From a bacterium (GTDB taxonomy: Bacteria; UBP15; UBA6099; DSWB01): DNA of 13,160 nucleotides. The stretch spans positions 1-13,160 of the forward strand of contig JAGUYV010000114.1 of the NCBI GenBank assembly GCA_020061125.1, given 5' to 3'. This document shows, piece after piece, positions 7,338 through 13,160 of the stretch. The translations under genes and the position numbers were made by a program. Position 1 is the stretch's first letter. Each line of letters opens with the position of its first letter. Under the pieces are notes generated by a model. It worked only from the letters and a program-made list of their open reading frames with translations. It was not told the DNA's origin and did no database searches.

Positions 7338-7397
7338 GAAATCCGCATTCAAAGGAAACCGGCTGGCTGTCCGCATGCCGTTGTAAGCCGCCCGAGG

Positions 7398-7413
7398 GCG
7401 CCGCAAACGGCGC
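7398..7413. repeat. Short GC-rich hairpin in the divergent intergenic region
   Basis: GCGCCG (7398-7403) and CGGCGC (7408-7413) are exact reverse complements around CAAA. The octamer ACGGCGCA at 7407-7414 recurs at 7436-7443, inside the promoter of the glycan operon. No T-run follows, so regulation is likelier than termination. The 7299-7545 interval otherwise holds only promoters. Confidence 0.4.
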
Positions 7414-7420
7414 ACAGTCA

Positions 7421-7450
7421 TTGACGCCCCGTTCGACGGCGCAATATTAT
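7421..7450 (+). promoter_or_regulatory. Promoter of the GT2/methyltransferase/GT39 operon
   Basis: TTGACG (7421-7426) and TATTAT (7445-7450) are 18 bp apart, a strong sigma70-like match 95 nt before the ATG. A second perfect -10, TATAAT at 7483-7488, has only a poor upstream box and could be an alternative start. Confidence 0.55.
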
Positions 7451-7545
7451 CACTTCCATGAAAACTATCGTTCCGGACATTGTATAATTGGCGGAAATCC
7501 CCTGCATTGTTTGCGCATGGCGCAATGCGGTTTGGGGGGGCATGA

Positions 7546-8310
7546 ATGGGCGCAGAGCCAAAGGCGGCGGACAGGCCCGAAGTCACGATTGTTTTGCCCA
7601 CTTACAACGAAGCGGGAAACATTGCGCGCCTGCTTCATGAAATCCATGGCGCGCTGCGCATGCCGCATGAAATGATCGTGGTGGACGACGATTCGCCCGA
7701 CGGCACCTGGAGAATCGCGGCGGAGGCGGGTGTTCCGGGAACCCGGGTCGAGCGCCGCACCGGCGAGCGCGGTCTTGCGGGCGCCATCGCGCGCGGCATA
7801 GACCTGGCGCGGGGTGACATTGTGGTCTGGATGGATTGCGATTTTTCCATGCCCCCCGGGAAAATCCCCGCGCTGCTGGACGCCATAGGCGCGGGAGCGG
7901 ACATTGCGGTGGGTTCGAGGTACGCGGCCGGAGGCCGCGATGCGCGGCCGTTCGTTCGCGCGTTCACCAGCATTGTGATAAATCATATGGCCCGGCGCTT
8001 GCTGGGCATCCATGTGACCGATCTGGACAGCGGCTTCATGGCCGTTAAAAAACAGGTCTTCAAAACCATTCCTTTCAAACGCACGGGGCACGGCGAATAT
8101 TGCATCGCCCTGATTTACAATGCGCACCGCTGCGGATTCAAGGTGGTCGAGACCGGATACGAATGCACGGACCGCACCACCGGAGAATCCAAGACAAACG
8201 CAAGCCTGTTCGTATTCATCAAACACGGCCTGCAATATCTCGGCATGGTGCTCGGACTGCGGTTTGCGCGCCTTCCGTGCGCGCCCGCAAACAGGATTGA
8301 CCGCTCATGA
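7546..8310 (+). CDS. Polyprenol-phosphate mannose synthase-like GT2 glycosyltransferase
   Basis: Encodes 254 residues with no membrane segment, like the single-domain soluble polyprenyl/dolichyl-phosphate mannose synthases. These move a sugar, usually mannose from GDP-mannose, to a polyprenyl-phosphate carrier on the cytoplasmic face. Signs: VTIVLPTYNEAGNI (13-26), VVDDDSPDGT (45-54), VWMDCDFSMPPG (94-105) with the metal-binding D97-x-D99, VGSRYAAGG (122-130) and TDLDSGFMAVKK (158-169). The C-terminus (about 220-244) is amphipathic and may touch the membrane. ATG 7546 follows a run of seven G (7534-7540) that serves as the Shine-Dalgarno; an out-of-frame ATG at 7542 is next to it. First gene of the operon: its TGA overlaps the next ATG in ATGA. 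Mannose is inferred from the family; the true donor is not shown. Confidence 0.88.
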   Translation: MGAEPKAADRPEVTIVLPTYNEAGNIARLLHEIHGALRMPHEMIVVDDDSPDGTWRIAAEAGVPGTRVERRTGERGLAGAIARGIDLARGDIVVWMDCDFSMPPGKIPALLDAIGAGADIAVGSRYAAGGRDARPFVRAFTSIVINHMARRLLGIHVTDLDSGFMAVKKQVFKTIPFKRTGHGEYCIALIYNAHRCGFKVVETGYECTDRTTGESKTNASLFVFIKHGLQYLGMVLGLRFARLPCAPANRIDRS

Positions 8311-9059
8311 GAACCGAAGAATACGAAATCATGGACGGACTGGAACAGAACCACTGGTGGTTCTGGGGCAAGCGGCGCATTCTCATGGGCATGATGAAAT
8401 CCCAATGCTCCATGCCCGAGAATCCGAAAATCCTGGACATCGGCTGCGGCACCGGCGGGCTGCTGCGGGAACTGGATTCCCGGGGCGAAACATACGGGAT
8501 TGACATCACCATGGAAGCGCTGCGGTTTGCGCGCGAAAAAACAGCCGCCCCGCTCACCATGGGATCTGCAATGGAATTGCCTTTCAGGGACAATTCGTTC
8601 GACCTGGCGCTGTGCTGCGACATGCTGTACCACAGGGATGTCGAGGATGTGACGGCGGCGCTCAAGGAAGCGGCGCGCGTGCTGAAAAGCGGGGGGGGGC
8701 TGCTGATCACGGATTCCGCGTTCGAGTCGTTGAGGAGCAGCCATGATGAGGCCATGCACACCGCGCGGCGGTTCACGCGTGCGTCTCTACGCGCGTGCGT
8801 CGAGGGTGCAGGATTCTCCGTCAGCAAGTTGTCAAACACAAATTTCTTCATCTTTCCGGCCGTGTGGTTCGTCCGGGTTCTTTTAAGAAATATCCGCAAA
8901 CCCGCGGGTTCCGATGTGTATCAGCCAAATGTCGTTGTCAACGCCGTCCTGAAAGGGATCATGCGGCTCGAAGCGGCCATGCTGCGCGGGGGCGTATCCT
9001 TTCCCGTGGGAGTTTCCGTTTTGTGCGTGGCGAATAAAGCACGGGTAGGTGTTCGATGA
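8307..9059 (+). CDS. Class I SAM-dependent methyltransferase
   Basis: Encodes 250 residues. N-terminus EEYEIMDGLEQNHWWFWGKR (4-22 region) is the HWWFxxR-type lead-in seen in methyltransferases of sugar and lipid-carrier gene clusters. Motif I is ILDIGCGTGG (42-51), the acidic residue after strand 2 is in YGIDIT (63-68), and the later motifs are FDLALCCDMLYH (98-109) and RVLKSGGGLLITDSA (124-138). The C-terminus has a hydrophobic patch FFIFPAVWFVRVLL (180-193) and the FPVGVSVLCVANK ending common in this group, suggesting membrane association. The coding sequence contains a run of nine G (8691-8699) giving the SGGG of the RVLKSGGG block; the frame is intact. ATGA overlaps join it to both neighbours. 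The acceptor is unknown; a glycan or carrier-linked intermediate is likely. Confidence 0.87.
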   Translation: MRTEEYEIMDGLEQNHWWFWGKRRILMGMMKSQCSMPENPKILDIGCGTGGLLRELDSRGETYGIDITMEALRFAREKTAAPLTMGSAMELPFRDNSFDLALCCDMLYHRDVEDVTAALKEAARVLKSGGGLLITDSAFESLRSSHDEAMHTARRFTRASLRACVEGAGFSVSKLSNTNFFIFPAVWFVRVLLRNIRKPAGSDVYQPNVVVNAVLKGIMRLEAAMLRGGVSFPVGVSVLCVANKARVGVR

Positions 9060-10717
9060 AACGAATGCCCCTGATATTGATGATTGTCGTGCTTGCCGCG
9101 GCCGTGCCGCGCATTATCGGCGTGTGGTACGGGTTTCCCAATCTGTATCATCCTGACGAAGAGATTTTCATCGGGCATGCGATCCGGTTCGGAACCGGGG
9201 ATCTGAATCCTCACTGGTACAATTATCCCCACTTTTACATGTACCTCATCTTCGCATCCGACATCGTTTATTTTCTGTGCATGAAGATAGCGGGCGTGTT
9301 TCAGGATACGGCGGCGTTCAAGCTGGAATACATATTGCATCCATGGAAGTTTTATCTCATCGGCAGGATTTTGTCAGTGCTTGCGGGCATCATGGGAGCG
9401 GTGAGTTTGTATTTCGCGGGCAGGGAAGCCGGGGGCCGCTGGGCGGGGGCCGCGGCGGGCCTGGGGCTTGCGGCGTACGCCTCGCACATGTATCACTCGC
9501 GCATGGCGGTGGCGGATGCAACCATGTGTTTTTTCGTGTGCGTTTCATTTGCACTTTTGTGCGCTTTCGTGGCGCGCAAGCAATGGCGCTGGTTCTATCT
9601 GGCGGTGATTGCGTCCGCCCTGGGTGTGGCCACAAAATATAACGCGGGCTTCATGATTTTCGCCCTGATTCCTGCGCTGCTGTTCACGCCCGGCGCCGGG
9701 GGCGCGCAGGTGCGAGCCAGAGCGGCCGTGATTTCGGCGTGTCTCGGTATCGCATTTTTATTCCTCGGTTCGCCGTATCTGTTTCTTGACTTCAAGAGTT
9801 TTTATGCGGGATTTGGCAAGGAGTATTCCTACATCGGGACGGGCTGGCTTGGAACCGAAGGCGTGAAAAACGGGTGGCTTTATCACCTCGGAACGCTATG
9901 GCGGAATTTCAAGCCGCCGTTGTTCCTGCTGGCGTTTGGCGGGCTTTTCTGGTGGGTGTTCATCCGGCGGAATGTTCTGGCGGCGGTTCTTGCCGCGTGT
10001 TTCGCGGTGACATTTCTGTATCTGGGAACCCGGAAGATATTCTCTCCGCATTATCTTTTTCCGATCCTTCCCATTCTGTGCATTTCAGCGGGCGTCGCTC
10101 TTGCGGCCATTCGCACGCGATTGAAACAGGCCGGCCTGCCGCAAAAACGGGCGGACCTGTTCTGTGCGGCGCTCCTTGCCGTATTCGTGCTCCCGCCATG
10201 GGTGTCCGGATTCCGCGAGGCGATCATATTCTGCCGGGAAGACACCCGCACAGAGGCCAGAAACTGGATTGATGAAAACATCCCCGAAGGGTCATTCATT
10301 GCGCTCGAAGCATGGGGACCCTGGCTGGGAATCGAACGGGCCGAAATCGAGACAAAATACAAAATCGCACTCGATACCGATCCTGCAAAAGCCGAGTTTT
10401 ACCGGCTTCGGCTCGAAAAGGGAGAATTTTCTCCATTCAGGCTCTACGGGCTGAATTCTTCGAGTTCCGATAATCTGATGGAACGGGTCAAGGATTCGAC
10501 GCGCTATGATTTTGACGCGCTGCGGGACATGGGGATCGAATATGTAATCATCAACGAATCCATGTTCTTGAGGTACAAGAGATTTCCTGATTTGTATCCG
10601 GTTCAAAACAGATTCTACAAAATACTTGACGAACAAGCGCATAAAATAAAAGAGTTTCCTTCCGTCCCCACCCGCCCCGGTCCGGGGCTGATCGTCTACA
10701 GAATGCCTCGCGCATAA
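9056..10717 (+). CDS. ArnT/PMT-like (GT39/GT83 type) membrane glycosyltransferase
   Basis: Encodes 553 residues with roughly ten to twelve membrane helices up to about residue 385 and a soluble C-terminal domain of about 165 residues, the layout of GT-C enzymes that transfer sugar from a polyprenyl-phosphate donor outside the cytoplasmic membrane. The first helix (about 4-22) is followed by NLYHPDEEIF (29-38), where D34-E35-E36 corresponds to the catalytic acidic site in the first external loop. KIFSPHYLFPILP (327-339) resembles a later family block. ATG 9056 overlaps the preceding TGA and has TAGGTG 4 nt before it. As last gene of the operon it is the likely user of the lipid-linked sugar made by the GT2 protein. 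Acceptor could be protein, lipid or polysaccharide; this cannot be read. Confidence 0.87.
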   Translation: MKRMPLILMIVVLAAAVPRIIGVWYGFPNLYHPDEEIFIGHAIRFGTGDLNPHWYNYPHFYMYLIFASDIVYFLCMKIAGVFQDTAAFKLEYILHPWKFYLIGRILSVLAGIMGAVSLYFAGREAGGRWAGAAAGLGLAAYASHMYHSRMAVADATMCFFVCVSFALLCAFVARKQWRWFYLAVIASALGVATKYNAGFMIFALIPALLFTPGAGGAQVRARAAVISACLGIAFLFLGSPYLFLDFKSFYAGFGKEYSYIGTGWLGTEGVKNGWLYHLGTLWRNFKPPLFLLAFGGLFWWVFIRRNVLAAVLAACFAVTFLYLGTRKIFSPHYLFPILPILCISAGVALAAIRTRLKQAGLPQKRADLFCAALLAVFVLPPWVSGFREAIIFCREDTRTEARNWIDENIPEGSFIALEAWGPWLGIERAEIETKYKIALDTDPAKAEFYRLRLEKGEFSPFRLYGLNSSSSDNLMERVKDSTRYDFDALRDMGIEYVIINESMFLRYKRFPDLYPVQNRFYKILDEQAHKIKEFPSVPTRPGPGLIVYRMPRA

Positions 10718-10723
10718 GGGTGG

Positions 10724-10755
10724 CGGCCGGGGCTGTTGAAAGAGCCGGGCGGCCG
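10724..10755. other. Imperfect GC-rich hairpin between convergent genes
   Basis: CGGCC (10724-10728) pairs with GGCCG (10751-10755), and GGCT (10731-10734) pairs with AGCC (10743-10746), with small internal loops. It starts 6 nt after the GT39 stop. TAAAAA rather than T follows it, so it may stop transcription only weakly. The rest of 10718-10868 shows nothing else. Confidence 0.3.
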
Positions 10756-10868
10756 TAAAAAGCAGAGACAGGCACGCGGAAGGACGCCGCGTTCCCAGTC
10801 CCCGTTTTTCGCTGGGTTTGCGCCTCTGATGCAGGTTTCGGCTCTTGCCGCGGAGGATTATTGCGCCG

Positions 10869-11993
10869 TCAGGGTTTTGTTTCCTCGCGGACATGGCCCA
10901 GCGCGGCCGCGACGGTTTCGATTTGCTTTTCTGTGAGGCCGCTTCCCGACGGAAGATAAAGGCCGTTTTTTCCGAGGCGATCCGCGTTGGGAAAGGAATC
11001 CGGATCCTGCCCCGTCTCCCGCATCTGCTCCTGGAAGAACGGCTGCCGGTTCATGGGCGCGAAGAATGCGCGGGTTTCCACGCCGCGCTTTCGCAGCGCT
11101 TCCTGAAGCTCGGGCATGGAGCACCCGAAATCGTCTTTAAGAAGGATTCCGAACATCCAGTACACATTTTTCGCCCAGTGCGCCTGTGGGGGAAGCGTCA
11201 GGCCGGGCATGTCCCGCAGCTTGTCCTGATACTGGCGCGCAACCCGGATGCGCGATTCCACGAGCATGTCCGCCTGTTCCATCTGGGCGCAGCCGATGGC
11301 GGCCTGGATGTTGGTCATCCTGTAGTTGAACCCCATTTCGTGATGCACGAACCTGGGAACGCCGAAACAGTGGTTCCGGAGCGAGGCGGCGCGGTCCGCG
11401 AGGGCGGCGTCGCCTGTGACGACCATGCCGCCTTCACCGGTGGTGATGATTTTGTTGCTGTAAAAGCTGAACGCCGCGATGTGGCCGAGAGACCCGGCTC
11501 TCCGGGTTTTGTATTCCGCGCCATGGGCTTCGGCCGCGTCCTCGACCACATTGATTCCGTGCCGCGCCGCAAGCTCCATGAGCGGATCCATGTCAACGGG
11601 ATGCCCGTAAGTGTGAACGGCTATGATCGCCCTGGTGCGGCTCGTGATCTTTTGCCGCACCGCATCAATGTCCATGTTCCATGTATCCAGTTCCGAATCC
11701 GCAAGAACCGGGGTTGCGCCGGTGTACAGCACGGCGTTCAATGTGGCGACCATGGTGAAGGAGGGCAGAATCACCTCGTCCCCCCGGCCCACGCCCAGCG
11801 CAGCCAGCGCGAGATGAAGCGCGGCCGTTCCATTGCAGCACGCCACGGCGCGGGTCGCGCCGCAGAACGCCGCGAACCGCTCTTCAAACATGGGAATGTA
11901 CTTGCCCATGGACGATATCCAGTTGGTTTCCAGACAATCCCTGACGAATTCCATCTCTTTTCCGGTCAGGAGCGGTTCGCAAACGGGAATCAT
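10869..11993 (-). CDS. DegT/DnrJ/EryC1-type sugar aminotransferase, perosamine-synthase-like
   Basis: Encodes 374 residues, the normal length for PLP-dependent nucleotide-sugar aminotransferases, cytosolic. The sequence resembles GDP-perosamine synthase (RfbE/Per): MIPVCEPLLTGKE at the start, TNWISSMGKYIPMFE (23-37), CNGTAALHLALAALG (53-67), VHTYGHPVDM (126-135), EDAAEAHG (151-158) with D152 as the pyridine-nitrogen ligand, and FYSNKIITTGEGGMV (177-191) with K181 as the PLP Schiff-base lysine. FNYRMTNIQAAIG is also present. The reaction would add an amino group from glutamate to a 4-keto (or 3-keto) hexose-nucleotide. No GDP-mannose dehydratase is in the window, so perosamine itself is an inference. 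ATG 11993 follows AGGGTGA, a modest site. It is 20 nt after the cupin gene, in the same operon. Confidence 0.88.
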   Translation of the reverse strand: MIPVCEPLLTGKEMEFVRDCLETNWISSMGKYIPMFEERFAAFCGATRAVACCNGTAALHLALAALGVGRGDEVILPSFTMVATLNAVLYTGATPVLADSELDTWNMDIDAVRQKITSRTRAIIAVHTYGHPVDMDPLMELAARHGINVVEDAAEAHGAEYKTRRAGSLGHIAAFSFYSNKIITTGEGGMVVTGDAALADRAASLRNHCFGVPRFVHHEMGFNYRMTNIQAAIGCAQMEQADMLVESRIRVARQYQDKLRDMPGLTLPPQAHWAKNVYWMFGILLKDDFGCSMPELQEALRKRGVETRAFFAPMNRQPFFQEQMRETGQDPDSFPNADRLGKNGLYLPSGSGLTEKQIETVAAALGHVREETKP

Positions 11994-12013
11994 TGTGTCA
12001 CCCTGTCAGCGCG

Positions 12014-12433
12014 TCATGGTTTGGCGCCGATAAATCGCTTGTCGTTTTCTCTGCCCTGGTATGGCCCCTGCCGGATTTCAATCATTTTCGTGGGCTCGAG
12101 GAATCTGATGGCGTGCCCCCGGCATAAGAGCACCGTGTCTCCGTCCGTAATCACCGCAGTGGCGACCAGGCTGTCGTCAGAGCCGTAAAACTCCACCTCG
12201 ATTTTTCCCTTGATGATATAGAATATCTCCTGCACGGGAATGTCGTGGGCTTCCTTGATCGGCTCGTGGATGTGGGGAGACACTTCCCGAAGTGTTTCCT
12301 GAATGTGAAACCCCAGTTGGAGATTGAAAGATTCCGGCGTCAGGAATGTAATCCCCGGGCGATCGAATTCTTTTTTTACGACAATGCCGACAATGCCTTG
12401 CTCGTCTTCATAGACAATGACATCATCCATCAT
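12014..12433 (-). CDS. Cupin-domain protein of a sugar/polysaccharide-locus family
   Basis: Encodes 139 residues with a single cupin beta-barrel. Metal-ligand candidates are H54 and H56 (SPHIHEP), E69 (PVQEIFYIIKGKIEV) and H107 (LLCRGHAIRF). The latter usually reads GGH, so R106 is a small departure. The ending MIEIRQGPYQGRENDKRFI matches a family often met in surface-polysaccharide gene clusters, of unproven function. ATG 12433 (or the next ATG at 12430) follows AAGGGGAG; a longer open frame to 12508 overlaps the promoter. It is the first gene of an operon with the aminotransferase, suggesting a role in making or regulating the same sugar. Confidence 0.82.
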   Translation of the reverse strand: MMDDVIVYEDEQGIVGIVVKKEFDRPGITFLTPESFNLQLGFHIQETLREVSPHIHEPIKEAHDIPVQEIFYIIKGKIEVEFYGSDDSLVATAVITDGDTVLLCRGHAIRFLEPTKMIEIRQGPYQGRENDKRFIGAKP

Positions 12434-12481
12434 AAATCTCCCCTTTGATGAAAGACCCGGATATTGCCGATAGTATGTGAT

Positions 12482-12490
12482 ATTGTAGCA
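12482..12490 (-). promoter_or_regulatory. Extended -10 promoter of the cupin/aminotransferase operon
   Basis: TGCTACAAT (12490..12482 on the minus strand) is a good extended -10, with TTGCAA (12508..12503) 15 bp upstream as a possible -35. It is about 48 nt before the cupin start and leaves room for a short leader. Confidence 0.5.
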
Positions 12491-12504
12491 CAAAAAATTC
12501 CCTT

Positions 12505-12530
12505 GCAATCATGAACCATGTCATGGATGC
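12505..12530. promoter_or_regulatory. Imperfect palindrome between divergent promoters
   Basis: GCAATCATG (12505-12513) and CATGGATGC (12522-12530) are reverse complements at seven of nine positions, and CCATG/CATGG (12516-12526) is an exact inner palindrome. It overlaps the -35 zones of both divergent promoters, a fitting place for a shared regulator site. Confidence 0.35.
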
Positions 12531-12541
12531 GGGCAGCGAAG

Positions 12542-12547
12542 TATAAT
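12542..12547 (+). promoter_or_regulatory. Perfect -10 box, probably giving a leaderless transcript
   Basis: TATAAT ends at 12547 and the ATG starts at 12555. Transcription normally starts about 6-8 nt after the -10, which falls on or just before the start codon. The -35 (TGTCAT, 12519-12524, 17 bp spacer) is poor. No Shine-Dalgarno is visible upstream of the ATG. Confidence 0.5.
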
Positions 12548-12554
12548 ACCCCTT

Positions 12555-13160
12555 ATGGCACAATGGGCGTTTGAACTGCGGTACGGAACCGGGACGCGGC
12601 GGATCGAGCTTCCGCCCGGATTCGAGTGCGAGACGCTTGCGCCGCGCGCGGCCGCGCCCCTGGCCCCGGCGCGCATCCCCGATGCCCTGATCCAGTCCGT
12701 GACCTGTTCCCTGTGCTCACCGCCCCTGGCGGCTCTGGCCTCAATGGCGCAATCGGCCTGCATCGTGGTTTCAGACAAAACCCGCAACTACGGCCAGGCC
12801 CTGCTCCTGCCCCCGCTGCTCGACCATTTGAACGAAAACGGAATTCCGGACAGCCGCATTACTGTGCTGATTGGCAACGGCACGCACGAGAACCATTCGC
12901 GCGCGGAAAAGCTGGCGCTGCTCGGCGAAGAAACCCTTGGCCGCGCGGCCGTTGCGGACCACGATGCGGACGATCCGCGCGCGAATGTTTTCCTCGGAAC
13001 CACGCCCGCGGGCACGCGCGTGAGCCTCAACCGGCTGCTGCTGGACGCGGACCTCAAGATTGTGACCGGGGGCGTGACGCACCACTATTACGCTGGGTTC
13101 ACGGGCGGGCGCAAGGGCATCATGCCGGGGTGCGCGGCGCGCGAAACCATCGTGGCCAAC
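12555..13160 (+). CDS. LarA-type nickel-dependent racemase, N-terminal part
   Basis: The frame runs from ATG 12555 to the window edge, 202 codons without a stop, so the gene is cut off; full-length LarA proteins are about 420 residues. LarA enzymes use the nickel-pincer cofactor to racemise or epimerise 2-hydroxy acids. The catalytic pattern is conserved: VVSDKTRNYG (71-80) with D74 and R77 (D72 and R75 of the Lactobacillus enzyme), NGTHENH (108-114) with H111 (H108), and VTHHYYAGFTGGRKG (174-188) with H177 (H174) and K187 (K184, cofactor attachment). The sequence after HDADD (136-140) also fits. Departures are E112 after NGTH and T175-H176 before H177, which may alter substrate choice. The partial protein cannot show the later nickel histidine. 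No larB/larC/larE-like gene is in the window. The substrate is unknown; it need not be lactate. Confidence 0.85.
   Translation, partial: MAQWAFELRYGTGTRRIELPPGFECETLAPRAAAPLAPARIPDALIQSVTCSLCSPPLAALASMAQSACIVVSDKTRNYGQALLLPPLLDHLNENGIPDSRITVLIGNGTHENHSRAEKLALLGEETLGRAAVADHDADDPRANVFLGTTPAGTRVSLNRLLLDADLKIVTGGVTHHYYAGFTGGRKGIMPGCAARETIVAN

Noticed and set aside
10845-12188. Long plus-strand open frame (447 codons) opposite the aminotransferase and cupin genes
   Set aside because: It spans two real minus-strand genes and their junction, and its translation has no family features.
1-13160. CRISPR array, tRNA/rRNA, insertion sequence or prophage
   Set aside because: No regularly spaced repeats, no cloverleaf or rRNA-like stretch, and no transposase, integrase or phage gene were seen.

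Overview
The window is GC-rich bacterial DNA with clear Shine-Dalgarno sites, tightly coupled genes (ATGA overlaps) and sigma70-like promoters. No ribosomal RNA, tRNA, transposase or CRISPR array was seen. The gene set is an exported GH115 alpha-glucuronidase, glycan-building genes with an ArnT/PMT-like membrane glycosyltransferase, a LarA-like racemase and a long-chain acyl-CoA ligase. It suggests a free-living Gram-negative polysaccharide-degrading bacterium, perhaps of the PVC/Hydrogenedentes type. That placement is inference only; no marker gene is present.

Layout. Positions 1-585 (minus): the start of an unrecognised gene, translationally coupled to an upstream SRPBCC ligand-binding protein. 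757-3732 (plus): a secreted GH115 xylan alpha-glucuronidase, divergent from the SRPBCC gene. 3819-4406 (plus): an FmdB-type zinc-ribbon protein with an unusually long tail. 4407-4629: non-coding, with several hairpins between convergent genes. 4630-6432 (minus): a long-chain acyl-CoA synthetase with a good promoter and a palindromic operator candidate. 6569-7298 (minus): an MNT nucleotidyltransferase plus HEPN pair. 7546-10717 (plus): a three-gene, ATGA-coupled operon of polyprenyl-phosphate mannose synthase-like GT2, SAM methyltransferase and GT39/PMT-like membrane glycosyltransferase. 10869-12433 (minus): a cupin gene and a perosamine-synthase-like aminotransferase, converging on that operon. 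12555-13160 (plus): the 5' part of a LarA-type (nickel-dependent) racemase gene, probably transcribed as a leaderless mRNA.

How the genes fit together. The GT2/methyltransferase/GT39 operon reads as a lipid-linked sugar pathway: GT2 loads a sugar on polyprenyl phosphate at the inner face, and GT39 transfers it outside the membrane. The methyltransferase may modify the glycan. The neighbouring aminotransferase and cupin look like nucleotide-sugar genes for surface polysaccharide, so roughly 7.5-12.4 kb is probably a small surface-glycan island. The other genes look like unrelated single units. The most interesting points are the G-homopolymers in the glycan operon (possible phase variation), an MNT/HEPN pair without the usual HEPN RNase motif, the leaderless start of the larA-like gene, and the operator-like repeats in two promoters. 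I do not see convincing evidence of a wholly new system.
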